From Seiridium cupressi (taxonomy: Eukaryota; Ascomycota; Sordariomycetes; Amphisphaeriales; Sporocadaceae): 64,000 bases of DNA. Positions 1 to 11,823 of this stretch are shown here, piece by piece (the first letter of the stretch is position 1; every line of letters begins with the position of its first letter). The translations under genes were made by a program, and so were the position numbers. Under the pieces are notes generated by a model. It did no database searches and was not told the DNA's origin. It saw nothing but the letters and a program-made list of their open reading frames with translations. The stretch is from contig JARVKI010000007.1 in assembly GCA_036674765.1 (NCBI GenBank), forward strand, positions 124,001 to 188,000, written 5' to 3'.

Positions 1-581
1 ACGATCTCGTCTCGTCAAAGACGGTCTGGTTGAAACTGTGGGAATCGTTCGTCCAGTAGTAATCTGCGCGGCTGTATTGATGCTGTCAGTCACATCTCAT
101 TTTGGAGTATTTCGAGGTCAAGAAGATTTTCAAAAATAGTGTGATAAGAGATATGGCATCCAATAAACGGACCTCAGACTAGCATCATGCTCCAGGATGT
201 TGTGCCGGCTAAGATTATCCAAGTCGAAGGTCGTGGCATTAGGAGTAGGGTTGGTTGTGACAGCTCGGCCGTGAAGGTACGTCGCAAGTCCCACGCCGAT
301 GTTCAAAACTTTGTCGAAGACATCGATGGTCGTGTTCAGAGAAATTTCCTTGCCGTCATGCGGTAGGTAACCATGGTTGGCCAATGTGTTTAACATAGGG
401 CAAGGGGCTCGCACTGGATAACAACAAGTCAGAGTCCTGTTATCAATGGTATTTTCTATGAGCTTTTACCGTCTCCAACCCCCGGAGGATGCCATTCAGG
501 GAGGACAGAGTACCCAGAGCCAGAGCTCAGAGCAACTGCTGGGGCGACAAGGGCGCAGATGAGATTGATTCGAAGCCGCAT
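1..581 (-). CDS. chloroperoxidase-like haem-thiolate peroxidase, 3' part missing at the window edge
   Basis: Three exons, 581..470, 413..173 and 71..1, with the gene continuing past the left edge. Introns begin GTAAAA and GTCCGT and end in CAG. Exon 1 starts MRLRINLICALVAP, a signal peptide, so the product is probably secreted. Exon 2 opens with the family's Cys motif (R-A-P-C-P-M-L-N-T-L-A-N-H-G); in chloroperoxidases and unspecific peroxygenases this Cys is the proximal haem ligand. The acidic EHDASL motif spans the exon 2/3 junction and is followed by S-R-A-D-Y-Y-W, as expected. Such enzymes use hydrogen peroxide to halogenate or oxygenate small molecules. The distal part of the protein is not visible, so completeness cannot be judged. 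It lies next to, and on the same strand as, a cytochrome P450. Family assignment is secure; substrate unknown. Confidence 0.85.
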
Positions 582-1514
582 CTTGATGTTGAGATGGAGT
601 TAAAGTGATCTGTACCATTGCTACGACTTAGAGAGGCGAACGCAAGTCAGCTTTATACAACTCGGCTGGTACAATTCTAGGACTGTGCCTCTATGTCAAT
701 TTTTGCCGCGTAATCATCGTGGCGCGATTGGCGACTGATGATGTGACTACATGTAGAGCATAGCTGATCTGTTTGACATAGATGCTTTCGTATTCTCGGG
801 TACTTTCGTGTCTTCAGTTGTCTCATAAGGATATAGTTACATAATCAATGCACTATATAAGGCGTTAAGGGTCTTGGATGAGTGCCGATGGTTCCGCGGC
901 ATAGCCTCAATACTCCTTGGACCAATGGCGTGTATCGGATTACCTGTTGCCTAACGATCTGCATTCGGCACAGAAGACACTACTGTACAGCACAGATGGT
1001 AGTCAAAACATGCCGGTGAACATTGAATACTCCGAAATGCCGTTCAAGGCCTCAATTGGTGAGAAAATAGTCTACCTTTACTAATTGGAAGTACCGGTTG
1101 ATGATCGATGTACCTCCTTGTACTTGCAGGGTCCGAACGATGTAGCCAATAACCATGAAGTGGTTGTGATGTCAAGGCTTGAACCCTAGTTGCGCGGTTG
1201 CATCGCATATCTTCCAACGCGCGAAGGATTTCTCTTATACGAGATACAGGACAGCAAACACAAGTAGTGGCCACTAGGAACCAGAGTCTGGCAATTGCAC
1301 TCTGCGAAGCCATATTTGAAATTGTCATCGTCGTCATGAGATCGAAATGTTCTGACCTATCCATCGCCGTCCAAGCTGCGGACGGTTTTGTGTCGCATCG
1401 GGGCACCTGGAGAAGTGTGAGTACTAACATGCGACACGTAGCAAACACAGGTACGGTGGTACCAGGCTCCCAGTAATAGATTGTCCAATGATGAGATGAT
1501 TTACCATGTGCCAG
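582..1514. other. intergenic, between P450 3' end and peroxidase 5' end
   Basis: No supported gene. The short open frames here have no recognisable motif, signal peptide or consistent splice partners. The part nearest 582 should hold the peroxidase promoter; I see no TATA or binding-site pattern strong enough to call. Confidence 0.5.
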
Positions 1515-3247
1515 CTAAGCCGACTTTCTCCTCCTGACTCTAACCTTGGCGTCTAAGGGTGGGATCCCGAACCCAACGAACCAAGTGTTGGGTGGTCTCT
1601 TGCCGCCATAGCTTTCGGGGAACTCCATGTCGTAGTGTGTCAACGCATAGCCAAGGATCATCTTGAACTCGAAGTCGACCAAGAACCGACCAGGACACGC
1701 ATGTTTGCCATGGTTCCAGGGCAGATACTCGGCAGACGACGACACGAAGCTTAGGTTGTTGAGCCCAGCTTTTCCTGTGGCTGCATCTACAGCCGCTTCT
1801 CGTGGGCGAGAGAACCGGAATGGATCGTACTTGAATGGTTCCTTGAATGTATTGCTGTCCGTCTGAGACTGGTATGCTAGGATAGAGACCATGGCGCCCC
1901 GGGGGAGGTGTATTCCATCTTCAGTTACCAGACCATCTTTTGCGATAACGAGGCGCTGAACAGCTCGACCGAGGAACGTATGTAAACGCAGAGTCTCCCG
2001 CGATACACTGTCTGTTCTGGTCATCGTTGCCATGTTTGCCTTAGTCCAACGCTTCGAACTAAAGTCGCCACCGGCGCCCATTACACGGTCTACCTCATCG
2101 CGAATGGCCGCGATGGTCTTGTATTCCGAGTCCGAGTCGAGAACGTCCAAGAATAAGTTGTGCAGCGTCAATATCGTCTGATGCATCGTGCCAAAGTTCA
2201 TCACTGCGAGGCGTCTGGTCATATCACGCAGACTAAAAGCTTCAGCAGGACGTTCTGCGGCCGCATAATCGAACAACATCTGGAGGAGGTCTCGAGGCAA
2301 TTCAAAGTCCTTGTTCTTGGCGCGTTGGTCCAACATCCTCAGCCTTTCCTGGTACAGCGGTTCGAACCGCTCTTCGAGTGCCTTGATCTTTGGGGGCATT
2401 GCACGGCTTGCCCAACGACCGAAGAATGGTTTGAACGGCTTGCGGACCGAAGCCAAATATCCAGCTGCATCCAACATGCCGTCTACGACACCGTAGCAAG
2501 TTTCCACGAACGCGGGATCACGGCCTACGACATGATCAATACGGATCCTGTTCGCAACGGGAGAGTGACTTACACAAGCGGCGGCCCTCTGGGGAATCAC
2601 CAAGAGTGAAACGCAATGTCAATTGACCCGCCAGCATGCGACACGTGGGGAACAGATCGAGTTCCTTCCAATTCTCAACGTCACTCCCGAAGTTGGCTTC
2701 GAAGGATGTGCTGAGCTCGTCACTCATGATAGAAGCTATGTTCTCTAGAGCGCTACTCAGGTCGTTCTTGATCAGCCATCCTCCCCACGGATCGTAGGCG
2801 AACTTGTTGCCAAGAGTGTGCTGGAGTTGGATGCCGTCGATTTGAGCATCAAGAGAGCTAAGCACGCTGTCTGGCTGCCTTACAAGCCAGGGCAGTGCGC
2901 TTGGCGGCAGGATGACTTCGTCATTAGGTCCGAACACCGGTATAAGTACCGTCTTACCCTTCTTGGAGTACTTTTCTTGAACTTTAGTTAAGGTCTTGCA
3001 TGGGCGTCGAGTGGCTTACGTTCTCGTAGATCTCATTGAAAACAGTCAAGCTGTCGTCATGGAATCTTTTTCTCATCACCTTCCATGATATCCCCTCCTT
3101 CTGGCCGAGCCGGGGCAGATTCTTCGGATATCGTATGGTGAAGAGCAGTTGGTATGCTAGGGCGAGAACCGCAACAAGGCATAGGGACACCACGAGCGCC
3201 TTTGGCGAAGGCGCATAGCCCAGCAAGACTTGAGAAATTACCGACAT
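1515..3247 (-). CDS. cytochrome P450 monooxygenase
   Basis: Exons 3247..3020, 2970..2574 and 2524..1515 give about 544 residues. The chosen ATG (context AACATGTCG) begins MSVISQVLLG, just ahead of a hydrophobic anchor (ALVVSLCLVAVLALAYQLL) that would hold the enzyme in the ER. The haem-binding loop W-N-H-G-K-H-A-C-P-G-R-F has its Cys at about residue 485, and the ExxR motif is E385-T-L-R388. The I-helix reads N-F-G-T-M-H-Q-T, lacking the usual acidic-Thr pair; many fungal P450s of the F-A-A-I-H-T-T type show the same trend. Intron 2 (2525..2573) has an earlier AG whose use would make an immediate stop; the later CGTAG restores L-C-R-D-P-A-F-V. In-frame ATGs also occur at about 3277 and 3265. 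Substrate unknown; proximity to the haem peroxidase is suggestive only. Confidence 0.9.
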
Positions 3248-3289
3248 GTTGTGTGGATTGTGCATATGCGACAGCATGCACCCACGCAC

Positions 3290-6200
3290 AATGAGAGATC
3301 AACGCGACATTCGAGGGGACACCAGCGAAAGCCCGCCATGGCGCCACGAGGCCTTTTTGCTCTAGGCGCATCGGGCCACACTTTGGCGGTATCGGGGTGG
3401 GTTGGGAAAATTTTGTGCCCAGAAATGCGCTATGCTCCGCCGTGTTATGGTGAGAATCCCTGGCCAAAAGATCTAATAATCTAATCTGATTAGATCTATT
3501 CGGTCGTCTCACGGATCCAGACCCACAAATCGTCGTCACACCCCCCTTGGAAATGCCGAAGATCTAAATATTTTTAACTGGGGTTCCATGGCGTCAACCT
3601 TGGTTAATTCGCGGCATGCGTCGAATTAGGTAAATCGTCCCTCTTCGGTGACCACATCATCCCTGGCTCTAGATTCCGTGACACAAGCTTTGAGCGGCGA
3701 TGAAATCCTTCATGAGGATTCTTGGACCTCTTGGCGTGTATACCAATAATTTCCCAGTGGCTTTAAATATATAGACCTCTGACATACTGTGTATTCATGT
3801 TTGCCCAGTGGAGCATTTCGGTGGCTCGTGCCATAAGCTCGGACAAAACCTTATCGTCGGTAGGAACAGCTGGATGGTCTCCACACCCATCGTGCCCACG
3901 CTTTAAAGGTGGCCCATTTTGCGGCATTTCGTGTGCGCTGGCACTCCAGAACCCAAGCGGAAGGTCCCTCTGTTCGAAGGTTACAACCGAGGAAGAACCA
4001 TGTAAATAGTTCTCTTGATCATTGAACAATGTCATATGAGTGATGATCAGTATGGGAAATGGCCAGCACAGGCGTAGCTAGACACCGTGGCCTAAGCGCA
4101 AATTGGGACAGGCCACTACCATCGGAATTTCCAACCTGAAGAGCGTAGAGCACCATCAGTTTGATGTCTCGCAGGAGAAGCCTGAGTGTGCTACATCCCG
4201 AGAACCCTGTGAGTATATACCAGGCCAGGTGTTGTTCGGGCCAAGAAGGTCTTTAATGCTTTTCTTTTTCCTTCCTCTGCTATTTTATCGTAGCAACAAA
4301 CCTTGTGAGGCTTATTACTTGAACTTGGATGCGCTGACTGAATCAAGATTTCTGTAGTTGCGTGTGAGGTGTCCTGGATACCCTGGGGCTTAGTCGCTGC
4401 ATGCATCAAAATGTCGGGTAATGCAACATTGACCTTGTAAGAGACGACTTCTATGACCTCTCAAATCGATTTCACATCCAACTGGGAACATACGGGAACT
4501 AGAGCTCATGCTCAGTCACATATATCGTGGCAGGTGTGGTAGATATAACAATATTTGGGTTTAGTCAACATGGGAGCCAATCCGTGATCGGCGAAACAGA
4601 TGTCCTGCAGGTTTAAAGTACGTAGATCAGATCGGAATGATCGCCCGAGAGAGCATGATTACCATCATGGAGCTCAGATCGACTCCGTTCAACTCGATTT
4701 CCTCCACTCAAGGTGTGCGAAGGAAAAGCCTCTGGAAAGGGACCGCACTTAGTCAAAGAGTTCACTTTGTAGTTTGAGAATTAGTCTCGTTAGCTTTGTC
4801 ATCATACCAAACACCCTGCGAGAAGGGTTCACTATGAAGTGGATCAAGATTGATTGTGAAAGGCTCCTATATTGTTTTAGACATAGGCTGACATTGAACT
4901 GGACTAGATCAAGAACTAACAGTAACCATCTGAGCGGTAGCCAAGCCATTACCTCAAGAAGAAAGCGCCATCGTACACGGTTACCAAAGAACACCAAGTC
5001 TCTTAGCATCATGTATATAAGTCCTTGATAGCTTGTAAATCTAATTCTTGGAAAAGAACGTTGGGTATTCGCCGGCTCACCTTTTCTACCCCACATGGTC
5101 AATTACATGTAGTCTTTCGCTCCACGGATATCAAGCGGACCGAGGAACATGTACTAGCAACATAGAGTTGTCTATTTTTAGATCATAATCAGCCTCAGAC
5201 CCTCCAAGTCCAGCGTTCCCTCGTCGTCACGGTGCCGGAATATTGCAAGGCCGTATTTCTTGTCGCCCTATGGCCCCACTTCGCTCACTGGAGAAAAAGT
5301 GTAGACTAGAAATCGTACGTAAGGGCATAAGTAAGCATCAGAGTTGTATACATCTATTAATTGCCATTTCACTCCTTGGCCCAGTGAACGTCATCTAACT
5401 ACAGAAATAGCCCTGGGCTGCAGGCAGGAAGCTGCAGTATCCTCTAATGCAAAGGATGATACACAATCTACTCCGAAGGATCTGAAGAGTTGTTTGAATT
5501 CCAGCCCGTTATTATGCGGTGCGAGCTCCATTAGCAGAAGCCTCATCATGATGAGCACATAGCGGAGCTCTGGCGCTGAGGTGTTCTCTTGACCATCTAT
5601 TCATGTTTCCATTGTTGAGCTGCCATGAAGAGTGCCGCTTCGCTTGATGTTTAAAGGACAAATGTGTACTCGACTTGAGTTGGACCAGTATCCCTGCTTG
5701 GGGACATGGATAGAAGCAAACAGGTCGTCCTTGATGGTAAGTACAAGATCAGAATCTCATTTAAATCCTCACACATGTACTTGAGGAAGTCGGAGTTCCG
5801 CGCATAGTGTGAAGAACGAAGCGCACCATGTGCGCGAGGCAAACGATAGCCCGCCCCTTTCCAATCAAATCTCGAAATGAGTCTTACGCAATGTTGAAAT
5901 CTACGACCTCTTGGCGCGTGATTGTTCTTGAAGTACCTAGGGTCTTTCACGCACGCTCGACCACGGTCTGGGGTCTGGAGCGAGTTGTGCTGGCGTGGCT
6001 CTCTGGTCGATCATCAATTAGGCTGAATGGAACTCGGACGACAGGCACCCTTCGCGGCGAGACAAGAGTTTGTACTGTGTTGGGTTTCGAACTGCGTCCA
6101 AGGAGCGATTAGAGGAGATGAACGTTCTGTCAATCTAACCAAGATCTTGGTGGTGGCTGAAGATGGAAGAGTCATCTCTCTGGGCCGTCTGCTGCCGGGC

Positions 6201-7909
6201 TAATCAAGCGAAATGTGGATTTCATACCGTTATATTCCCAAGGATCCGGAACGGCTACTGCTAGCTCATCCCTATCATGGGAGTGTTGCAATGCAGATGA
6301 AGCGACAAGCGACCGAATGACATTGTTCAATGTAGTTTGTATCTGCAGTCAGAAATGAAACATGTTTGCTTCGTCTGTGATGAATTGCGCCCCAGTATTT
6401 CAACCGCACCGCTCAGCCGTGCGTTCCTAGCTGCGACGAATCCAAGGCGAAGGTCGAAAGAGAATGTGCAGCTTCAACCCAAGGGGCGTAATTTCATCCG
6501 CCGTGGTATGCTTCAGCCCACCAAATTCGTGCCAGCATCCTTCTAGACTCCCCGGCCCTTCTATTCCGGCTGTAATTGTATACGGCAGTCCTACGAGCGG
6601 CTGGGGCACAATGCTCAACCCACCCCGGATGGGCCACCCGCTCTGGGCTGCTTGCCACTGGCGCCCACGACTTCGAGGCTAATGGTACGACTGCACATGT
6701 TCCAATGACACCAGCAGTTTGTGTCTCACGAGACAGCTCTCAAAACTCTTGCGAGGGGGCGTATCCAACCCTTGGACATACAATGTAGTTCTTCCACTAG
6801 TACGACTTGTGGCATTGGATTAAAACCTTTGGAATACCTAACTAGGTATCGTCTTTAATTCTTAACCCCCGATCCTATTATCTCCCCGCCTTTTGGTGTT
6901 TTCGCTAATGCAAGTGGTGGTACAAATTCGGGTCGAATCGCTTCGTCCCGTCTCCAAATTTTAGTGTTGATGCTGATTGGAGGTTTTTGATATTTCCTTT
7001 TTACCCGCCTCATTACCCGGACCTATCCTACCCTGGTCTTCCCGGAGAGACGCTCTTTCCCCAGAACCCTCACAAATCTTCACGAGTGAGACCCTATGGA
7101 TTGTTGTGGGCCAAAACAGCAAGCGTCGTGCCCTGAATATTGCACCAGGACTTTATCGGAGCCAAGCACAAGCGTGCCGTTCCGAGGCTACTATCGATAT
7201 TGCAGCACATATGTCGTGATGATAGTCGACTGCAAGGCCACTTGACAGAGAATTTCCAAGTAAAGAATTGCCATGGCGTCACTTGGCGAGCACGAGTCTG
7301 CGAGAGCCTCTTCTCCTTGGAGTTAAGCATATTTCAAGGCACTTAGGATCTTCGGTCCGCCAGCCAGGCCACGAGGAATGGGCAAGGTCAGGACCGAGCC
7401 AATCCAATCCAATCCACCCCGGACTGAACCATAATCGGGTAGGTCATGATCTGTCGGTACCAAAGCTGTGCCGCATCCCCTTGCCCGCGCAGCCGTTGCC
7501 GCCAATGGAACAGCTCCAACATTCCTCCTCCAACACCGGCCGGATCCTGACTCTTTAGAGACTAACCCGTGTTCCACACGGTACGATGTTGGGTCGGATG
7601 GCCCAGACATGGAGCGAAATCAGCTTCGGGCTGATCTGTGCTGATTCCATCCTGGCTAATATCTGACGCCACCCTGGTTCGTCGATATTGATCCCCGCTT
7701 CAATGCGACCCCCAGCAGATGGACATGCAGTCGATCCATGGGGTCGCGTAAAACTTTCTGAGATATATTGGGAGCGTGCGAGACCTTGATAATGGCGGAA
7801 CGCCTTTCTGCAGACCTTCAGAGTGGGTTTTCAGTCCATTGATCTCGGGCCATCTTCAATACATACAGTATAGCAGCCGTATCCACCTCACGAGTTGTCA
7901 TCGGCCAAC
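3290..7909. other. long gene-poor interval
   Basis: About 4.6 kb without a gene I can defend. Short open frames exist on both strands but show no known motif and no coherent exon chain. A minus-strand stretch at 5344-6350 looks faintly coding but more than one frame looks equally plausible, so I did not call it. The right end (from about 7350) is the promoter side of the sugar transporter. Confidence 0.45.
7399..7422 (+). promoter_or_regulatory. triple tandem CCAAT boxes with adjoining CCCCGG, upstream of the sugar transporter
   Basis: Three CCAAT pentamers follow each other directly (7399, 7404, 7409), and CCCCGG follows at 7417. Its complement CCGGGG fits the SYGGRG site of the carbon repressor CreA. 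A further CCAAT lies at 7502. CCAAT is bound by the HAP complex in fungi. The cluster is about 490-510 bp upstream of the transporter ATG. Use in regulation is inference from sequence only. Confidence 0.35.
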
Positions 7910-9875
7910 ATGGTTCACATTCCGGTTCATGTTCCCGAGAAGGGGGCAAGGGGACATCATCAAGATGTCGCAATCGCTCAAGAGGAAGCACCCGAGTTCG
8001 AGAGAGTCTCCTGGACCAAGGATCCTCACTTGCGCAAGCTGTACGCCTGGGGTGCTGTGTTGATGTTTGCATCGGCTACCACTGGTTACGATGGGTAAGC
8101 CTCGACGAAGACCATAGAAAACGCAATTTGGCTGATTATGCGTTTCCAGTATGTTGGTGAACACCTCCCAACAGATCGAGCTCTGGGGCAAGTTCTTTCC
8201 CGAAGCCGATCCGAACAATGCCATGGGCACGCAATACTTGGGTCTTCTAGTCAACATGTTCAATATTGGCAGTATTGTCAGTTACTTCATCACGTACGTC
8301 TCAAACTCTTGTTTGCATGACCGATCACTAAACTTGTGATATAGCCCGTACGTTGCAGATCACTTTGGCCGAAAAGTCGCCATTATCACCGGCTGTTTGT
8401 TCATGGTCCTTGGTGGCTGCTTGACTGCATTCTGTAATGGTTACAGCAGTAAGCAAAAGACCTTTGGTATTTGTCGTCGAATTCTCTCATCGGTATTAAC
8501 GTAATAATAGTGTACATCGCTGGCAGATTCCTGCTCGGTTTCGGAAACAGTTTTGCTCAAATGTCATCGCCTCTTCTGCTCACCGAAATCTGCCACCCCC
8601 AACATCGTGGCCCCGTTACAGCAGTCTACAACTGTTTGTGGAACGCTGGTGCTCTCATCGTGTCCTGCATTGGTTGGGGCACTGCAACGATCCCGAACGA
8701 CTGGTCCTGGCGATCGATTACCTTCATCCAGGTCGTACCCTCGCTCGTTCAACTGCTCTTCATCTATTGGATCCCCGAGTCGCCCAGATACCTGCTCTCC
8801 AAGGATCGGGAAGAGGAGGCCCTGAGCATGCTAGCATACTATCATGGTGCTGGTGACCGCAACAACGCGACCGTTCAATTCGAGTTCCGCGAGATTCGAG
8901 AGACCATGCGAATGGAGAGAGACGCAGTTCGTTCGAGTGGGTATGTTGACTTCCTTCGTACGAAGGGCAACCGGTGGAGATTGGCTATCCTTATCTCTCT
9001 TGGTATCATCTCCCAGTACAGTGGAAACGCTCTGTTCTCAAACTACATGAACACCATCTATGAGGGTGCTGGTATCAAAGAACAGAACCAGAAGCTAGCT
9101 GTAAGATAAATTCTCACTGTTCAGCTGTTTGCAGTTACTGATATCCAAACAGATAAGCACGGGCAAGACGATTTTTGATTTGATTATCACCATCGCCGCT
9201 GCTATGAACGTTGATCGATTCGGCCGTCGTCCCTTGTTCCTGATCTCCGCTGGTGGCATGTGCTTTTCGTTCGTATGCTGGACGATCTGCGGTGCCGTCT
9301 ACGAGAACTCTGGTGGTGCCAACGCCGGCTCTGGATATGCTCAGCTTGTCTTCATTTGGCTGTTCGGTGCCTTCTACGATGTGGGTTTCTCGGGTTTGCT
9401 CATCGCTTACGCCCTCGAGATTCTGCCTTTCAAGCTCCGCGCCAAGGGCATGATGATTATGAACATCACCGTCCAGGCCGTCCTCGCCCTTGGCAACCAG
9501 ACCAACCAGCTTGCCTGGATCAACCTTCCCCACCACTGGAACTTCATGCTGTTCTACACTGTAAGCTGAGCTCTTCCTCTGGTTGAAAAACCTGGCCGCC
9601 ATAGAAAAGTTGCTAACATTTCATAATCAGCTCTGGGACTTTGTCGAGTTCGTGTTTGTTTACTTCGTTTACGTCGAAACTAAGGTACGTGTCTTTGCTC
9701 CTTACACTTCAAGCGTAGAGACCTAACTGGCGAAAAGGGCCCCTTATTAGAGGAAATCGCACAAATTTTCGATGGGACTGATGCTGTTGCACACATCAAT
9801 CTTCAGCAGGTTGAGAAGGAAATCCAAGCTGGCTTACATGAAGAGGATGTGACATCGCCCAAATCCGCTCTATAG
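7910..9875 (+). CDS. MFS sugar transporter (lactose permease/hexose transporter type)
   Basis: Seven exons: 7910..8094, 8150..8293, 8345..8448, 8511..9100, 9153..9560, 9631..9684 and 9738..9875, giving 540 residues. All introns are GT-AG and 50-70 nt. The ATG context is AACATGGTT. Family signatures are present: T-T-G-Y-D-G in TM1, Y-V-A-D-H-F-G-R-K after TM2, G-R-F-L-L-G-F-G, P-E-S-P-R-Y-L before the central loop, and D-R-F-G-R-R in the second half. The conserved Y-V-E-T-K-G-x-x-L-E-E block is split exactly by the last intron. The protein should sit in the plasma membrane and import a sugar by proton symport. The cytosolic tail ends L-H-E-E-D-V-T-S, and a diverged copy of this tail occurs about 300 bp downstream. 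Which sugar is carried cannot be read from sequence. Confidence 0.93.
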
Positions 9876-10113
9876 TCTCTTGTTGCCGGTCGGACTGCGC
9901 CAGCTGACGGGGCTGGTCTCTGCTCAGGTAGCCTGTGCGCACCACTCTTACCTCAATGGGGTCGGGTGTCAAGTCGCGCTTCCCAGCTGCGACGTGGCTG
10001 TAATGTTAAAAGTCAATTATAGATGGAAATTTGTATACCCTATATACCACAGGATTAACGTTCGGTTCCTCAATGACTGTCTGTATCCCGTACATACCGC
10101 TAACTCGGCTATC

Positions 10114-10210
10114 CAAGCTCGCATCACCTTGGCCGAACAGTTCGAGCAAGAGAACCAGACTAGTCTCCATGAGGATGTGACATCCCTCGAGTCTGTTCTC
10201 TACTCTCTAG
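10114..10210 (+). pseudogene. possible relic of a sugar-transporter C-terminal tail
   Basis: The translation reads A-R-I-T-L-A-E-Q-F-E-Q-E-N-Q, then S-L-H-E-D-V-T-S-L-E-S-V-L. The end of the intact upstream transporter reads A-H-I-N-L-Q-Q-V-E-K-E-I-Q, then G-L-H-E-E-D-V-T-S-P-K-S-A-L. The DNA CATGAGGATGTGACATC matches the transporter's CATGAAGAGGATGTGACATC apart from a 3-nt gap. This suggests a decayed tandem paralogue or a local duplication of the gene's 3' end. The match is short, so confidence is modest. Confidence 0.4.
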
Positions 10211-11307
10211 CTGTACCGGCACTCGTGATTATTGTGACAGCCGGAAAGGCTCTTGATCGTTATAGATGTGCTAATAGACGGGTCGCCATAGCCGGTAATA
10301 AGTTCCGCAACCCAATTCGGCCATATACTATTATAGCAAGCGACAAAGCTATTACGAGGTCTTTATAATACCGCAATAATTATACCAGTTTACTTTTTTG
10401 TTATATATCTGTACGAGACGTTAAATTGAACGAGTGTTTAAATTTTCATTTATTACGATGTGCGGCGCTGTAAACAAAGAGAACAGAGCGATCTCCGATT
10501 ATTTAGCTTTGATAGGAATTAAACCCAACACTCCGTTTTTCCGTAACGAGTAACAACTCAACACAATCTGCTACCAGCTATGCATATGTTAGGCCTAACG
10601 TCCATATATGATCCGTCTGTCTGTCTGGTATGCTTCTTACACGCGATTAAAGGTGCAGTCTAATCCATGTGTCCCCATTGTATTCAGGTACTCGTTATAG
10701 AGAATCGCGGGTTGAAAGACGGCCTACGATGGCTTACGAGAAACAAACTTGGTCAATAACACAGTTGGTTCCAATTCTTATCAAGTGCAAATATGATCTG
10801 GCTACTAATCATCTAGCTTTAAGGGCTATCGCGGTACTTGGCGATGAATTAATGTGTGCGTGCTTCAACTGCACCATAGTGCGGATAAAAGATGTTGGGT
10901 TGTTTGTACTGTACCAGGACCTATCTGTCCACCAACAGTGACGGAAGCATGAATGAAGTTTTGATGTCTCTCTATACCATTACATTTGCTTTTAAACCCG
11001 AATTATTAGATATAGTCCACAGCCAGGTCTCTAGGATTGCTTCAGCGCCATAATATATGACTGATGCAGCTTCACGCAAGTGGAGGCGGTGCTATGCGAG
11101 ATTAAGCCACTGCTCCCCCATGGTAGAGATTTCAGCAACACCTGATGTGGTTTTACCGCTCCTTCTGTGTATTTTTATTCGCAACAACTTACAGAATATT
11201 GTCTACGAGGTGGATTCGCTGAAAAATTACGCTCCTACGTAGATATTCAGGCCCTGTAGTCTAAAATGCTATCTATAGTCTACTCTTAATATATTGACCC
11301 TATGCCG

Positions 11308-11310
11308 TTT

Positions 11311-11385
<75 letters not shown>
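11308..11385 (+). repeat. (TTTC)n microsatellite
   Basis: About nineteen uninterrupted TTTC units form a perfect pyrimidine tract in the AT-rich interval between the sugar transporter and the dynamin-like gene. Copy number is likely to vary between strains. Confidence 0.97.
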
Positions 11386-11823
11386 ACCAACTACGAATGA
11401 TGGTACCATGATTGCCAATGGCTATTGATAACCAGGATCATATATAGCGAGACCTTCTGGGCCAACCCTATTTAAAATATGGTATATCTAGTAAGACGGT
11501 GAATATTGGGCGTAGTCTTCATAAGTTATCCGACCTTTCCATAGTGATGCGAAAGCACGTCCCAGAACTATTTTAACAATCAAATTAAGTAGGAAGGTAG
11601 TCCCTATAATGGACAAGGAATTCGTTTTTCTGGGTATTTGTAGACATGCACATTATAGCGAGCTCTTATCTGAGGCAATGTCGGCCTCTCTTTCAAAACA
11701 ATACATTCCAGACCACGTTAACCACGAGTCTGTGCCCAATCCATTTTCGTCCAAGTTTTACCAGCAAGTCCGGAAGAATATACATAACTAGACCAAGAGA
11801 TCATTGCATGTGGTTGAGCCCGC

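Larger units (their letters stand above)
9876..11823. other. AT-rich intergenic stretch with transporter-tail relic and microsatellite
   Basis: No intact gene. At 10114..10210 a translation resembles the C-terminal tail of the preceding transporter. From about 10.3 kb the sequence is rich in TA steps and AT, as expected of decayed or RIP-mutated DNA, although I have not computed an index. The 3' side ends at the dynamin-like gene. Confidence 0.5.

Noticed and set aside
5344..6350. Faintly coding-looking minus-strand stretch with several long frames
   Set aside because: Up to three frames looked equally natural, stops interrupt each one, no splice chain was convincing and no family could be named.
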